DNA of 62,863 bases from Paracoccus laeviglucosivorans (lineage in GTDB: Bacteria; Pseudomonadota; Alphaproteobacteria; Rhodobacterales; Rhodobacteraceae): the NCBI RefSeq assembly GCF_900182695.1, contig NZ_FXTK01000021.1, forward strand, positions 1 through 62,863. The letters are read 5' to 3'. The position numbers were made by a program, and so were the translations under genes. This document shows positions 12,211 to 21,173 of the stretch, in pieces (the stretch's first letter is position 1; each line of letters opens with the position of its first letter). The notes beneath the pieces were generated by a model. It was not told where the DNA came from and searched no databases. It was given only the letters and a program-made list of their open reading frames with translations.

Positions 12211-13140
12211 TTAAGTGTCGCAGCTGTCTTGTTCCGATACGTCCGGGATCGGATAATCCTCGGCATTCAGGACCCAGCCCGGTTTTTGCGAGAAATCCAT
12301 CCGGGGCGGACAGAAAATATCGACAAGATCGTTGTGCCCTGTGCCGGTCGCCTGCGTCGTGTGGATGACGGGTGGCGGAATTACCAGCGCCGAGGGCGAG
12401 CCGACCTTGACGGCCATATCCTCGCGCCAGTCGCTCATATCCGTGGTCCAGCTCCAGCGCAGGAAATGGGTGAAGCTGCCCTGCAAGGCGAGCGAGCATT
12501 GTTCAAAATCGTCGTGATGATGCGGCGACATCCTGGCCGGGTCGCGCGGCCCGTTCATTGTTGGCAGCGCATTCACCATGAAGGTCGTGCAGCGATAGAT
12601 GCGACCGAAACGCCCCGGTTGATCCGCCACATCGAGGGGATAGTGACGGACCTTCCAGCCCCCGGCAGGCTTGGGCCAGGGATGAAATGGCGGGATGTGG
12701 CTGCGCGGCGATCTGTAGCCATCCGCGTTCGGGCAAAGCGCGACAAGATCGGCCGACTTCACCGTAAACAGCCGCACCGGCTTTGCCCCGCTGGGAAAGG
12801 TGATGCAGCTGTCACCGGGCGGGACGAAGACGATCGAACCGCCCGGGACCGTCACCGTGGTGCCATTCCATTCGACCGTTGCACCGCTTTGCCGATCATC
12901 AAGGTAAAGCACGTATTCATCGGGTTGGGACTGGCGACCCAGTTTTGCACCCGGCGCAAGCTCGGAATACTCCAGCACGAAATTGCAACCGCGCAGATAC
13001 CAGCTGCGCCGCAGCGCATCCGAGACCTGCGGGGCGTCGCCGTGGAATCGTCCCAGTTGCTCTTGTGCGATCAAACCGGTGGCGGGCGGTTGCGAATTGC
13101 CCGCGAAAAGATCGGCGCGGGGATCCTTGCCTTGAAACAT
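12211..13140 (-). CDS. Bicupin-domain protein of unknown substrate
   Basis: A 309-aa protein made of two cupin halves. The first (~60-150) includes PDEYVLYLDD and VTVPGGSIVFVPPGDS; the second (~195-285) has a metal-binding motif HHHDDFEQCSLALQG followed by LVIPPPVIHTTQ, the usual His/His/Glu/His pattern. This suggests a metal-dependent dioxygenase, isomerase or sugar-acid-handling enzyme, but I cannot name the reaction. It is the last gene of a four-gene minus-strand operon (hydrolase, MFS, aldolase, cupin), 13 bp after the aldolase, so it probably acts on the same imported compound. There is no signal peptide, so it is probably cytosolic. Confidence 0.75.
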   Translation of the reverse strand: MFQGKDPRADLFAGNSQPPATGLIAQEQLGRFHGDAPQVSDALRRSWYLRGCNFVLEYSELAPGAKLGRQSQPDEYVLYLDDRQSGATVEWNGTTVTVPGGSIVFVPPGDSCITFPSGAKPVRLFTVKSADLVALCPNADGYRSPRSHIPPFHPWPKPAGGWKVRHYPLDVADQPGRFGRIYRCTTFMVNALPTMNGPRDPARMSPHHHDDFEQCSLALQGSFTHFLRWSWTTDMSDWREDMAVKVGSPSALVIPPPVIHTTQATGTGHNDLVDIFCPPRMDFSQKPGWVLNAEDYPIPDVSEQDSCDT

Positions 13141-13153
13141 CGTCTTCTCCTTT

Positions 13154-13906
13154 TCAGGTTCTGGTCGCCGCCATCATCTGGCTGGCGGATTTGCGCAGCA
13201 TCGACTGATCCGAGCCGCAGACGAACAGGGTGACGCCCTTTGCGTGCCAGCTGGCGACTTGCGACGCATCGCTGACGAAAAGCCCCACGGGCACGCCGGC
13301 CTGTCGGCCCGCGTCGATCACCCGTTCGATGGCGCGGTTAAGTTCGGCAGATGGAAAGCCCACACCCATCGATTGCGACAGGTCGGCGGGACCGACGAAA
13401 AGCATGTCGATATCCCGGCAAGCGGCGATATCGGACAGCTCGTTCAGCGCCGACGCATCCTCGATCTGAACCATCGCCACCGTTTCGCGGTCGCATTTGG
13501 CGCGGTAATCGGCAAGGCCGAAACCGCCATAGTTTCCGGCCCGCGGTGACGGGGAAATGCCGCGTTTGCCGCGGGCGAAGCGCACCGCATCCGCAACTTC
13601 GTCGGCACCGGCGCGGTTCAGGACATGGGGCACCATCACACCCGTCAGCCCAAGATCCAACAAAGGCGCAATCCAGTCGGTCATCTTGCCCCAGCGCCGC
13701 GACAGCAGCGGCAGGCCTGTCGCGCGCGCGGCCAAGGCCAGCGCATCCATTTGCGCGATGCTGATCGGTCCGTGTTCCTGATCGACGACGGCAAAATCCA
13801 ACCCGGCATAGCCCAGAATTTCGATGACATGCATCGACGGTGTCTTGACGAAGGTTCCGATCAAAAGCTCGCCCGCTTTCAGGCGGCTGCGAAAATCCGT
13901 GGTCAT
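13154..13906 (-). CDS. HpcH/HpaI-family aldolase
   Basis: Class II, metal-dependent retro-aldol enzyme (TIM barrel) that typically splits 2-keto-3-deoxy acids into pyruvate plus an aldehyde. The 250-aa length is normal. Visible signatures are FVKTPSMHVIEILGYAGLDF, VVDQEHGP, MVPHVLN, MVQIEDASAL (metal-binding Glu/Asp) and FVGPADLSQSMG. I chose the ATG at 13906, which has a GGAGAGCAAAGG ribosome-binding region; the frame stays open upstream but reads into the MFS gene. Its neighbours suggest an imported hydroxy- or keto-acid pathway. The true substrate is not readable from the sequence. Confidence 0.88.
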   Translation of the reverse strand: MTTDFRSRLKAGELLIGTFVKTPSMHVIEILGYAGLDFAVVDQEHGPISIAQMDALALAARATGLPLLSRRWGKMTDWIAPLLDLGLTGVMVPHVLNRAGADEVADAVRFARGKRGISPSPRAGNYGGFGLADYRAKCDRETVAMVQIEDASALNELSDIAACRDIDMLFVGPADLSQSMGVGFPSAELNRAIERVIDAGRQAGVPVGLFVSDASQVASWHAKGVTLFVCGSDQSMLRKSASQMMAATRT

Positions 13907-13961
13907 CCTTTGCTCTCCAGCAATTTGCCGGACCTGCGCAGCGGTCCGGCTTGGTATGGGG

Positions 13962-15263
13962 TCAGGCCGTGGGCGCGGGGGCGCCGTTGCGCGACGGGGC
14001 GTCATGCTCGGCGTCGGCATCGGCTTCTGCCAGATCGCGGCCATTGGTCTCGGGCAGCATCGACACCGCCAGCAGCACGAAGACATAGGCGGACATCGCG
14101 GCGATCAGCGTGGCCTCGCGCAGCGGCATCTGCCAGGTCGAGCTGACCACACCGATCAGCGCCGGATAGAATGCCCCAACTGCGCGGCCGAAATTATAGG
14201 AAAAGGCCTGACCGTTGGCCCGCACCGCGCTGGGGAAAAGTTCGGTGAAATAGGGGCCGAGTGCGCTGTAGATCCCAAGCAGAGAGAAACCCAGCACAAA
14301 GATCAGCACCAGATGCAGCGCAGGCACCGCGGGTGCGTATAGAAACAGCGGGATGGTGATCCAGTTCAGCGCGGTGAACAAAAAGAAGTTCCGGCGCCGG
14401 CCGATCATATCCGACAGATAGGCCGCGACCAGATAGCCAATGAACGAGCCGAAGGTCAGTACGAATACGTAATAGCCGACCGCCACGGTCGAAAGCCCGA
14501 AATTGGCCTTAAGCAGCGTGGGCAGCCACAGCAGGATCGAGAATGCGCCGCCCTGCACCCCCAGCGCCAGAAGCGAGCACAGGACCGTCGTTTTCAGGTG
14601 GCGGCTGCCGAAGATGGCCAACGGATTGACCTTAGTGCCTGCAGCGGCCAGTGCCTTGCGGCTTTTGACGAAAACCTCGGGCTCCTTGACGCCGCGCATG
14701 GCCAGAAACACCCAGACCGCCGGAATGGCACCCAGCCAGAACATCCAACGCCATGCGATCTGCGGGTCCAGCGCCGCAAACAGCAGCGACGAAACGATTG
14801 CTGCCGCGCCATAGCCCACCGCATAGGCGCTTTGCACCGTGCCGACCGCCTTGCCGCGATACTCGGACCGGATGGTTTCGCCGATCAGCACCGCACCGGC
14901 CGCCCATTCGCCGCCAAAACCGATGCCCGAAAGGGTGCGGGCAATCAGCAACTGCTCGAACGAATTCGCAAAGCCGCTGGCGATGGTAAAGACCGTGAAC
15001 CAGATGATCGCAAGCTTCATTACCGGGACACGCCCGAAACGGTCGCACAGGATGCCCGCGATCCAGCCCCCGATCGCCGATGAGATCAGTGCCGAGGTTC
15101 CAAGCCAGCCCGCCTGAGCGGTGGTCATCGCCCAAAGCCCGATCAGCGTTGGGATCAGAAAGCTGAAAAGCTGTGCATCAAAGGCGTCCGTCGCCCAGCC
15201 CAGAAAGCAGGCATAGAACGTCTTTCGTTCTCGATTGTCCAGGTTATGATACCAGTTGAACAT
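13962..15263 (-). CDS. MFS transporter (metabolite:H+ symporter type)
   Basis: Twelve-helix inner-membrane carrier of 433 aa. The N-terminus NRERKTFYACFLGWATDAFDAQLF and the loop CDRFGRVPVMKL between helices 2 and 3 are typical of aromatic-acid/sialic-acid-like MFS symporters. FGGEWAAGAVLIGE in helix 5 is also characteristic. The start at 15263 follows an AAGGGGGGA ribosome-binding site. It lies 73 bp downstream of the DUF6282 hydrolase and 55 bp upstream of the aldolase, so it is the predicted uptake system of this operon. The substrate is likely an organic acid (inference). Confidence 0.85.
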   Translation of the reverse strand: MFNWYHNLDNRERKTFYACFLGWATDAFDAQLFSFLIPTLIGLWAMTTAQAGWLGTSALISSAIGGWIAGILCDRFGRVPVMKLAIIWFTVFTIASGFANSFEQLLIARTLSGIGFGGEWAAGAVLIGETIRSEYRGKAVGTVQSAYAVGYGAAAIVSSLLFAALDPQIAWRWMFWLGAIPAVWVFLAMRGVKEPEVFVKSRKALAAAGTKVNPLAIFGSRHLKTTVLCSLLALGVQGGAFSILLWLPTLLKANFGLSTVAVGYYVFVLTFGSFIGYLVAAYLSDMIGRRRNFFLFTALNWITIPLFLYAPAVPALHLVLIFVLGFSLLGIYSALGPYFTELFPSAVRANGQAFSYNFGRAVGAFYPALIGVVSSTWQMPLREATLIAAMSAYVFVLLAVSMLPETNGRDLAEADADAEHDAPSRNGAPAPTA

Positions 15264-15336
15264 GTTCCCCCCCTTGAGACGCCGCCGCTCGATCAACGGA
15301 AAAGGCGTCGAATGATGTTGATCCGGCTTGATGATC

Positions 15337-16245
15337 CTAGCCGTCCAGTCCGATGACCGAGGCTGCATTGGTTGCGACCATGGCGTGGATATCGGTGTCG
15401 GAATAACCAAGCGCCAGACAGGCGCGGACCGCTTGCCGGAAGCCCTCAAGCGGGCTCATGGTCCCGACCTGACCCAGATCCGAGCACAGGATGGTGCGGC
15501 TGACGCCGACCGCGTCGATATGTGACTTCAGATCCTCTTGGCGCGAGGTCTGGAATTTTGAGCCGTCCAGGAAGAACGCAAGCGAATGCTCGACATAGGC
15601 GCCCATGTCGGCGATCTCGCGCGCATCGTCCAAAGTCGCGCCGACGATGTCTTCGGGATGGGTAAAGATCAGCCGCTCGACCCCGCGCCGCCGCGCCTCG
15701 GCAAAGACGATCTTGGTTTCCGAAACATGGACATGACCGCTGGCCAGCGCCATTCCGGTCGCGGCGACAACGTCAAGAACGTCCAGCAGTTCGGGCCGCA
15801 GGCGCCCTTCGTCGAAAAGCGGCACCGCAGTCGCGTGCCGCATCTTCTGGGTCGCGGCGGGGTGGGACCAGCCCGAGTTTTTTTCCCAGCTCAGATGGTT
15901 TTCTGCGGCAAGCGTTGGCAGCCAGACGATCTTGCCCTGCATCGCGGCGGTATGTTCGACCGCATAGGGGTTCAGACCGCCGACAACATTGTTGAGCACG
16001 ATCCCGGAATAGATCGTCGTGGTCAGCTCGGGGTGATGCTTGCGGACCATCTCGGCGGTCATCACGCCGGAATAGTCGTGGTCCTTGGTTACCGCGGCGC
16101 GAAATCCCGCGGCCGAAAGCTGTCGGGCCAATTCCAGATGGTCCAGCGCGCGCGGTGCGATCGAAGGCCCGCTATGCACATGTGGATCCACCGCCCCATG
16201 CAGGATTTCGTCAATATCGCTGGCTCGCTCCAACAAGGCGTCCAT
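15337..16245 (-). CDS. DUF6282-family metal-dependent hydrolase
   Basis: A 302-aa amidohydrolase-like protein. Metal-binding candidates are DPHVHSGPS near residue 20, KDHDYSG, SGHVHVSE and FTHPEDIVG, and a late Asp in LCSDLGQ, consistent with a TIM-barrel hydrolase. The family has no defined reaction that I can name. AGGAGAGAG precedes the ATG at 16245. It is the first gene of the operon and is divergent from an IclR regulator, so it may catalyse ring opening or deacylation of the inducing compound (inference). Confidence 0.75.
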   Translation of the reverse strand: MDALLERASDIDEILHGAVDPHVHSGPSIAPRALDHLELARQLSAAGFRAAVTKDHDYSGVMTAEMVRKHHPELTTTIYSGIVLNNVVGGLNPYAVEHTAAMQGKIVWLPTLAAENHLSWEKNSGWSHPAATQKMRHATAVPLFDEGRLRPELLDVLDVVAATGMALASGHVHVSETKIVFAEARRRGVERLIFTHPEDIVGATLDDAREIADMGAYVEHSLAFFLDGSKFQTSRQEDLKSHIDAVGVSRTILCSDLGQVGTMSPLEGFRQAVRACLALGYSDTDIHAMVATNAASVIGLDG

Positions 16246-16474
16246 CGCTCTCTCCTAAGCGTGTTCCGTTCATCGGGATGATGTTCTGATTTATAAAGCA
16301 GACAAGCGTCTCGGGTCAATAATTTCCCCAAAGACGCGGGGTGTCACGCGACGCTGTTGAATTTAAAGCAATCGTCTTGCCTGAAGTGATAGATGACCGC
16401 CCCCACAGCTTCGGCTGCAAGCGCTCTTCCCACTTTAAATTGCAGGTGCGCGCGAATCATATTATGGCTACCTT

Positions 16475-16491
16475 GTTCCGATCAGCGGAAC
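16475..16491. promoter_or_regulatory. Candidate IclR operator (perfect palindrome)
   Basis: GTTCCG-ATCAG-CGGAAC is a perfect 6+5+6 inverted repeat, 42 bp before the IclR start. It fits the length and GTTCC/GGAAC-like halves of known IclR-family operators. A partial second half-site GTTCCG occurs near 16264, close to the divergent hydrolase gene. Confidence 0.5.
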
Positions 16492-16533
16492 GCGCTACGC
16501 TGTGGCGGTCAAGGCGAAGCAAAGGGGGATGAC

Positions 16534-17319
16534 GTGTCGGACAAGGATGAGAAGAACGGCGACGGCCTGCAATCGGTCGTCATGACGATGCACATCCTTG
16601 AACAAGTCGCCCGATCCCCCCGCGGCGTGGGGGTGACCGGATTGGCGAACACGCTTGGCACCAGCAAAAGCCGGGTGCATCGCCATCTGCAGACTTTGGT
16701 GCAGCAGGGCTATGTCACCCAGCCCGAGGATTCCGAGCGTTACGAGGTCGGCCATCGCCTGATTGCACTTGGCCAGACCGTTTTTGACAGTTCGGGATTG
16801 CAGCGCGCGGCACAGGATCCGTTGCTGGCGCTGCGTGACGCGCTAGGTCATTCGGCGGTCGCATCGCAATTCACGCCGGATGGGATGCTGGTCATCGAAA
16901 CCATCCCCGGTCGCTCACCCATCGAGATCGGCGTTCGCGTCGGCTCGATCCTGTCCTTTCACGCCTCGGCGCAGGGCAAGGTGGCGACGGCCTTTTCCTC
17001 GCCCGAATTCCAGGCCCGCGTGCTGCGCAACAAGCTAGAGCTTTTCACCCCGCATACGATCACGACGTCCAGCCTGCTGATCGAGGAGTTTGCCCAGATC
17101 CGGCGTCAGGGATGGGCCACCGCGCCGAACCAAATCGCCTTGGGTCTGGATACGCTGGCCTGTCCGATCTTCGACGCATCCGGCAGGGTTTGCGGTTCCG
17201 TCGGCATCGTCGATATGGTCCAGCAATTCGGCGATCGGCCCAGCGACCTTCACATAAGGCAGACCCAGCTTGCCGCAAATCAGATTTCGGAACGGCTGGG
17301 TTTCGCAGGCCCCGCCTGA
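16534..17319 (+). CDS. IclR-family transcriptional regulator
   Basis: A 261-aa regulator with an N-terminal winged helix (MTMHILEQVARSPRGVGVTGLA, then LGTSKSRVHRHLQTL) and a C-terminal IclR effector domain (GRSPIEIGVRVGSILSFHASAQGK, LGLDTLACPIFDASG). The likely start is a GTG at 16534 with the strong ribosome-binding sequence AAAGGGGGATGAC; upstream ATG starts would add an unrelated 47-residue leader. It is transcribed divergently from the hydrolase-MFS-aldolase-cupin operon, the usual arrangement for a local pathway regulator. The effector is unknown. Confidence 0.88.
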   Translation: MSDKDEKNGDGLQSVVMTMHILEQVARSPRGVGVTGLANTLGTSKSRVHRHLQTLVQQGYVTQPEDSERYEVGHRLIALGQTVFDSSGLQRAAQDPLLALRDALGHSAVASQFTPDGMLVIETIPGRSPIEIGVRVGSILSFHASAQGKVATAFSSPEFQARVLRNKLELFTPHTITTSSLLIEEFAQIRRQGWATAPNQIALGLDTLACPIFDASGRVCGSVGIVDMVQQFGDRPSDLHIRQTQLAANQISERLGFAGPA

Positions 17320-17455
17320 AGATATCGCTTGTTCCGGTCGACCAAGACAGCAGGCCAGGCGATGACCAAAGGCGCGGCCGCGAAGCCGCGCTGTTGGCGT
17401 TTTTGGTGCGAAGACAAAGCGAAATGGCTCTATGACCGCCCAAGCCTGAACCGCA

Positions 17456-18532
17456 TCACTTGAGGCTCAGCCAAGAGCTGAAGCGTTCGGCCAGTTCCGA
17501 TTCATGATCAATCCAGAACTCATAAGATGAACTCAGGGCATTGGACATGTTGGCAGGGTTGGTCGGCATATGCGGTGCCATCTCGGTCTTGCCGTCCTCA
17601 TAGAGGCCCACCAGTTTTGCCGAGGACTTGCGCGCAGGACCGTAACTGATCCATTTCGCCTGATCCGCAAGTCGCTGCGTGTCTGTCGCGAACTTGATGA
17701 ATTCCAGCGCCTGCTGTTGCTTCTGGGCGCCTCTCGGAATGACGAACAGGTTGTATTCATAGACCTGCCCATCCCACAGGATTTCAAACGGTTTGCCTTC
17801 GGTGACGGCGGCGCCGAAGATGCGGCCGTTATAGGCCATGGTCATCGCCACCTCTCCATCGGCCAAAAGCTGCGGCGGCTGGGCGCCTGCCTCCCACCAG
17901 ACAATGTCCTTCTTGATGCGGTCCAGCTTGGCAAAGGCGCGGTCAACGCCTTCGGGGGTCGCCAGCAGCGCATAAACCTGATCCGCCGGCACGCCATCGC
18001 CCATCAGCGCCATTTCCAGCACGGCCTTGGGCACCTTCTTGATGCCGCGCTTGCCGGGGAATTTCTGCGTGTCGAAGAAATCGGCCAAGGTCTGCGGCTT
18101 CAGATCGGGGTATTTCGTCCGGTCATAGGCAACGATCGTCGAAAACACGATCGAGCCCACGGCGCAATCCGAAAGACCCTGCGGCAGGAAATCCTCGGTT
18201 GCGGGGGTGCCGTCGGGCGCGGGCGGCAGCATCGCGGGGTTGATCGGCTCCAGCAGCCCCTCGTCGCAAAGCCGGATCGCGTCGGCATATTCGACATCGG
18301 CCACGTTGACTAGGACATTGCCGGCCTCGACCTGCGCCTTGAGGGGAATTGCCGGGTTGTCGCTGTCCAGACCGACGACCTTGATTCCGGTTTGGGCGGT
18401 GAAGGGTTTGTAATAGGCTTCGACCTGACTGCGGCCGTAAGCTCCGCCCCATGACATCACGTTGATTTCTTCGGCCATTGCCGCAGTGGCCGACAAGGTC
18501 ATGGCCAAGCCGATGACGACTGTCTTGTTCAT
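17456..18532 (-). CDS. PotD/PotF-type substrate-binding protein (orphan)
   Basis: Periplasmic solute-binding protein of 358 aa with a signal peptide (residues 1-20, ending AMA) and the family-typical INVMSWGGAYG start, then VNVADVEYADAIRLCDEGLL and MAYNGRIFGAA. No permease or ATPase genes adjoin it. It follows creatinase 1 on the same strand across a 168-bp gap with a strong hairpin, so its ligand may be creatine or a related guanidino compound, and it might use the permease encoded at 25.5-28.2 kb (inference). Polyamines are the default ligand class for the family. Confidence 0.8.
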   Translation of the reverse strand: MNKTVVIGLAMTLSATAAMAEEINVMSWGGAYGRSQVEAYYKPFTAQTGIKVVGLDSDNPAIPLKAQVEAGNVLVNVADVEYADAIRLCDEGLLEPINPAMLPPAPDGTPATEDFLPQGLSDCAVGSIVFSTIVAYDRTKYPDLKPQTLADFFDTQKFPGKRGIKKVPKAVLEMALMGDGVPADQVYALLATPEGVDRAFAKLDRIKKDIVWWEAGAQPPQLLADGEVAMTMAYNGRIFGAAVTEGKPFEILWDGQVYEYNLFVIPRGAQKQQQALEFIKFATDTQRLADQAKWISYGPARKSSAKLVGLYEDGKTEMAPHMPTNPANMSNALSSSYEFWIDHESELAERFSSWLSLK

Positions 18533-18663
18533 ATCTGTGTATCCTGTTGGGTTTTAATTTTATTAAGCGGTGCAGCGCATTGCGCCGAAAAGATGTCGCT
18601 GCATGCGCTGCATGCGCTGCGTCGCCGGTTGCGGCTTGATCGGTAAGGCGACTTTCGCCCGGC

Positions 18664-18691
18664 TTACCGCAGCCCGGCGGGGCTGCGGTAA
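18664..18691 (-). terminator. Perfect 12-bp stem-loop between creatinase 1 and the binding-protein gene
   Basis: TTACCGCAGCCC (18664-18675) and GGGCTGCGGTAA (18680-18691) form a perfect 12-bp stem with a 4-nt loop. There is no T-run on the minus-strand downstream side, so it may be a Rho-assisted terminator, an attenuator or an mRNA-stabilising hairpin. A short tandem GCATGCGCT repeat lies close by, near 18602-18620. Confidence 0.55.
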
Positions 18692-18700
18692 CGTCATCGG

Positions 18701-19933
18701 TTACGCGGCCTTTGCGCGACCTTTGACGATCAAATGCTCGGGGCCATATGGGAAGCCGGTGATATTTGTGTTTCCCTCGTCTTCGATGACGAGAATGTCG
18801 TGTTCCCGGTAGCCACCTGCACCGGGCTGGCCATCGGGGATGGTGATCATCGGCTCCATTGACACGACCATCCCGGGTTCCAGCACAGTCTCGCAATCCT
18901 CGCGCAGCTCAAGCCCCGCCTCGCGGCCGTAATAATGCGAAAGGACACCAAAGCTGTGGCCGTAACCGAAGCTGCGATATTGCAGCAGGTTCCGGGCCGC
19001 ATACATCTCATTCAGCTCGGCAGCGATGTCCGAGCATTTCGCGCCTGGCACCAGCAGTTCCTTGCCACGGTCATGGACCTGGCAGTTGAATTCCCACAAT
19101 CGAATATGCTCCTCGCTGGCATGTTCGGCGAATAGGGTCCGCTCCAACGCGACATAATAGCCCGCGACCATCGGGAAGCAGTTCAGCGACAGGATGTCAC
19201 CCGCCCTGATCTTTCGGCTTGTGACCGGATTGTGGGCGCCATCGGTATTGGTGCCCGACTGGAACCAGGTCCAGGTGTCCAGCAATTCGCCGTCAGGCCA
19301 GCTGCGGGCAATCTCGCGCACCATGGTTGCCGTGGAATGCAATGCGACCTCATGTTCGGGCGCGCCGACTGCGGTCGCTTCGACACATGCCGCACCGCCC
19401 AGATCGGCGATCCGCGCCATTTCGGTGATATGCACGATCTCCTCTGCCGATTTGATCATGCGCAGGCGCATGGCGGGGCCGGCGATATCCACGAATGCGA
19501 TGCCAGGAAACTCGGCCTTCAAAGCCGCCAAAAGATCCAGATTCACATGGTCGAACTCGATCCCGATGCGCTTGGCCCCGCCGATGATCTGGCGGATGGC
19601 ATGGAAATAATTGTCCTTTTGCCAGTCGGTATAGGTCAGGTTTGCGCCGCCAAACGTCCGGCGCCACGGCTGTCCGCCGTCAATGCCTGCGCTGATCGAG
19701 GTTGCCTTGTCCTGATCGACAAAAAAACCGTAGCGCCGTCCGAACTGGCAATACATGAAATCGGCATAATAGTTGATGTTGTGATAGGACGTGAACAGGG
19801 CGGCATCGACGTCGTTTTCGGACATATGCGTGCGGATTGCCGTCAGCCGGCGCTGCATCTCGGCCGCCGAAAATGTGCCTTTTGCCTTGTCGCCATTTCC
19901 AACGAAACTTTGCAGTCTTTCGCGTTCGGTCAT
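18701..19933 (-). CDS. Creatinase 1 (creatine amidinohydrolase)
   Basis: Cytosolic enzyme hydrolysing creatine to sarcosine and urea. The 410-aa sequence resembles the characterised Pseudomonas creatinase throughout: SYHNINYYADF, ISAGIDGGQPWRRTFG, TYTDWQKDNYF, MRLRMIKSAEE, TWTWFQSG, then NTDGAHNPVT with the expected catalytic histidine at His234, LSLNCFPM, FGYGHSFG and MVVSMEPM. It is a pita-bread-fold enzyme that does not need metal. The ATG at 19933 was chosen because GGAGG lies 5 nt upstream; an in-frame ATG at 19945 has no ribosome-binding site. A GcvA-like LysR gene is divergent and probably regulates it. A second creatinase lies at 21.2 kb. Confidence 0.92.
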   Translation of the reverse strand: MTERERLQSFVGNGDKAKGTFSAAEMQRRLTAIRTHMSENDVDAALFTSYHNINYYADFMYCQFGRRYGFFVDQDKATSISAGIDGGQPWRRTFGGANLTYTDWQKDNYFHAIRQIIGGAKRIGIEFDHVNLDLLAALKAEFPGIAFVDIAGPAMRLRMIKSAEEIVHITEMARIADLGGAACVEATAVGAPEHEVALHSTATMVREIARSWPDGELLDTWTWFQSGTNTDGAHNPVTSRKIRAGDILSLNCFPMVAGYYVALERTLFAEHASEEHIRLWEFNCQVHDRGKELLVPGAKCSDIAAELNEMYAARNLLQYRSFGYGHSFGVLSHYYGREAGLELREDCETVLEPGMVVSMEPMITIPDGQPGAGGYREHDILVIEDEGNTNITGFPYGPEHLIVKGRAKAA

Positions 19934-20037
19934 CGACCCCTCCATGCGTTAGATTTGGCTTAGGTTCGGCTTGCGCGTTGCATGCGTCAAAAGAGGTTTT
20001 ATAATCGATCGATCAGTTTTTCTCATGTGAGCGACGC

Positions 20038-20937
20038 ATGACCCAGCCTCCGCTGAACGCTTTGCGCGCCTTCGAAGCGGTCGCCCGGACCGGAAGTTTT
20101 CGCGCGGCGGCCGACAGCCTGTTCGTGACCCAACCCGCCATCAGCCATCAGATAAAGCACCTTGAACAATGGCTTGGCGCGCCGCTGTTCGATCGCGGCG
20201 GACGGGTGCCCAAATTGACGCCGCGAGGCATGGCCCTTGCGCGGGACCTGACCGCAGCTTTCGACGGCATCGAGGCGGCGTGTCATCGGGCCCGGCCGCC
20301 GGTATCGGACGGCGCTCTGGTCGTCGCCGCCATTCCCTCGGTTGCGATCTGCTGGCTGATCCCCCGATTGCCGCGCTTTCGGGCACAACATCCAGACATT
20401 CAGCTGCGCGTCGTCTATGCCCATCACGGTCACGACATCGACTTCATGACGACAGATCTGGCGTTCACTTTCGCAAATACCTGCCCCATAGGCGAAGGCA
20501 TTTCTGCCGAACCATTCATGTCTGGCCGCAGTGTCCCCGTGGCCAGTCCGGCGCTGGTCGAATTGGCACCGGCACAGTTGACATCGCGATGGCTGCTGAA
20601 GGTCGGGCTTTTGCATGACAATGATCCCTCGGGCTGGCAGACGTGGCTCAGCCGCACAGGTCAGACTGTGCCGGCCCGACTGCCGGGGACGGTTTTCGAA
20701 GATTTCAATCTGCTGCGCGCCGCCGCTCTGGCCGGTCAGGGCGTCGCGCTATGCTCATTGGCGATGATCCAGTCGGACCTGACCGAGGGGCGGCTGGTCA
20801 AACTGGCCGATGAAGCCGTTCTGGAAGACTTCGACTATTACCTGACGGAATCCAGCATGATCCCTGCCCATGGCGCACGAAAAAGGGCGCGCCAGCTTTT
20901 TCTGTCATGGATCAGATCCGAGCAGTCCTTGCCCTGA
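20038..20937 (+). CDS. LysR-family regulator (GcvA-like)
   Basis: A 299-aa LysR-type regulator. The N-terminal helix-turn-helix LNALRAFEAVARTGSFRAAADSLFVTQPAISHQIKHLE is of the GcvA subtype, and the C-terminal effector domain ends normally. It is divergent from creatinase 1 (104 bp between starts) and upstream of creatinase 2 on its own strand, so it could control both (inference). A likely effector is creatine or sarcosine, but nothing in the sequence proves this. Confidence 0.86.
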   Translation: MTQPPLNALRAFEAVARTGSFRAAADSLFVTQPAISHQIKHLEQWLGAPLFDRGGRVPKLTPRGMALARDLTAAFDGIEAACHRARPPVSDGALVVAAIPSVAICWLIPRLPRFRAQHPDIQLRVVYAHHGHDIDFMTTDLAFTFANTCPIGEGISAEPFMSGRSVPVASPALVELAPAQLTSRWLLKVGLLHDNDPSGWQTWLSRTGQTVPARLPGTVFEDFNLLRAAALAGQGVALCSLAMIQSDLTEGRLVKLADEAVLEDFDYYLTESSMIPAHGARKRARQLFLSWIRSEQSLP

Positions 20938-21173
20938 AAGGTCAGGCGAGTTCCGCCGCCTTCTTGCCTGACCTGCGGCTATGGCCGCTGCCGATCAGAC
21001 AAATTCAGCAGGCGGTCCAAGCTTATTGTCGGTTTGCTTCTAAAGATCATGCTGACGCCTTGGCGACACGCGTCCCGTCGCGGTCGTAAATGAACGGATT
21101 GCCAAAACAAATTTCTGTCGCATCCACGGGTTGGCTAGCCTCTTTCCTATCAATCCGGTGGGAGGCACCAAGA

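Noticed and set aside
11935..13233. 432-aa plus-strand open frame
   Set aside because: Runs antisense through the bicupin gene; no recognisable domain or ribosome-binding site.
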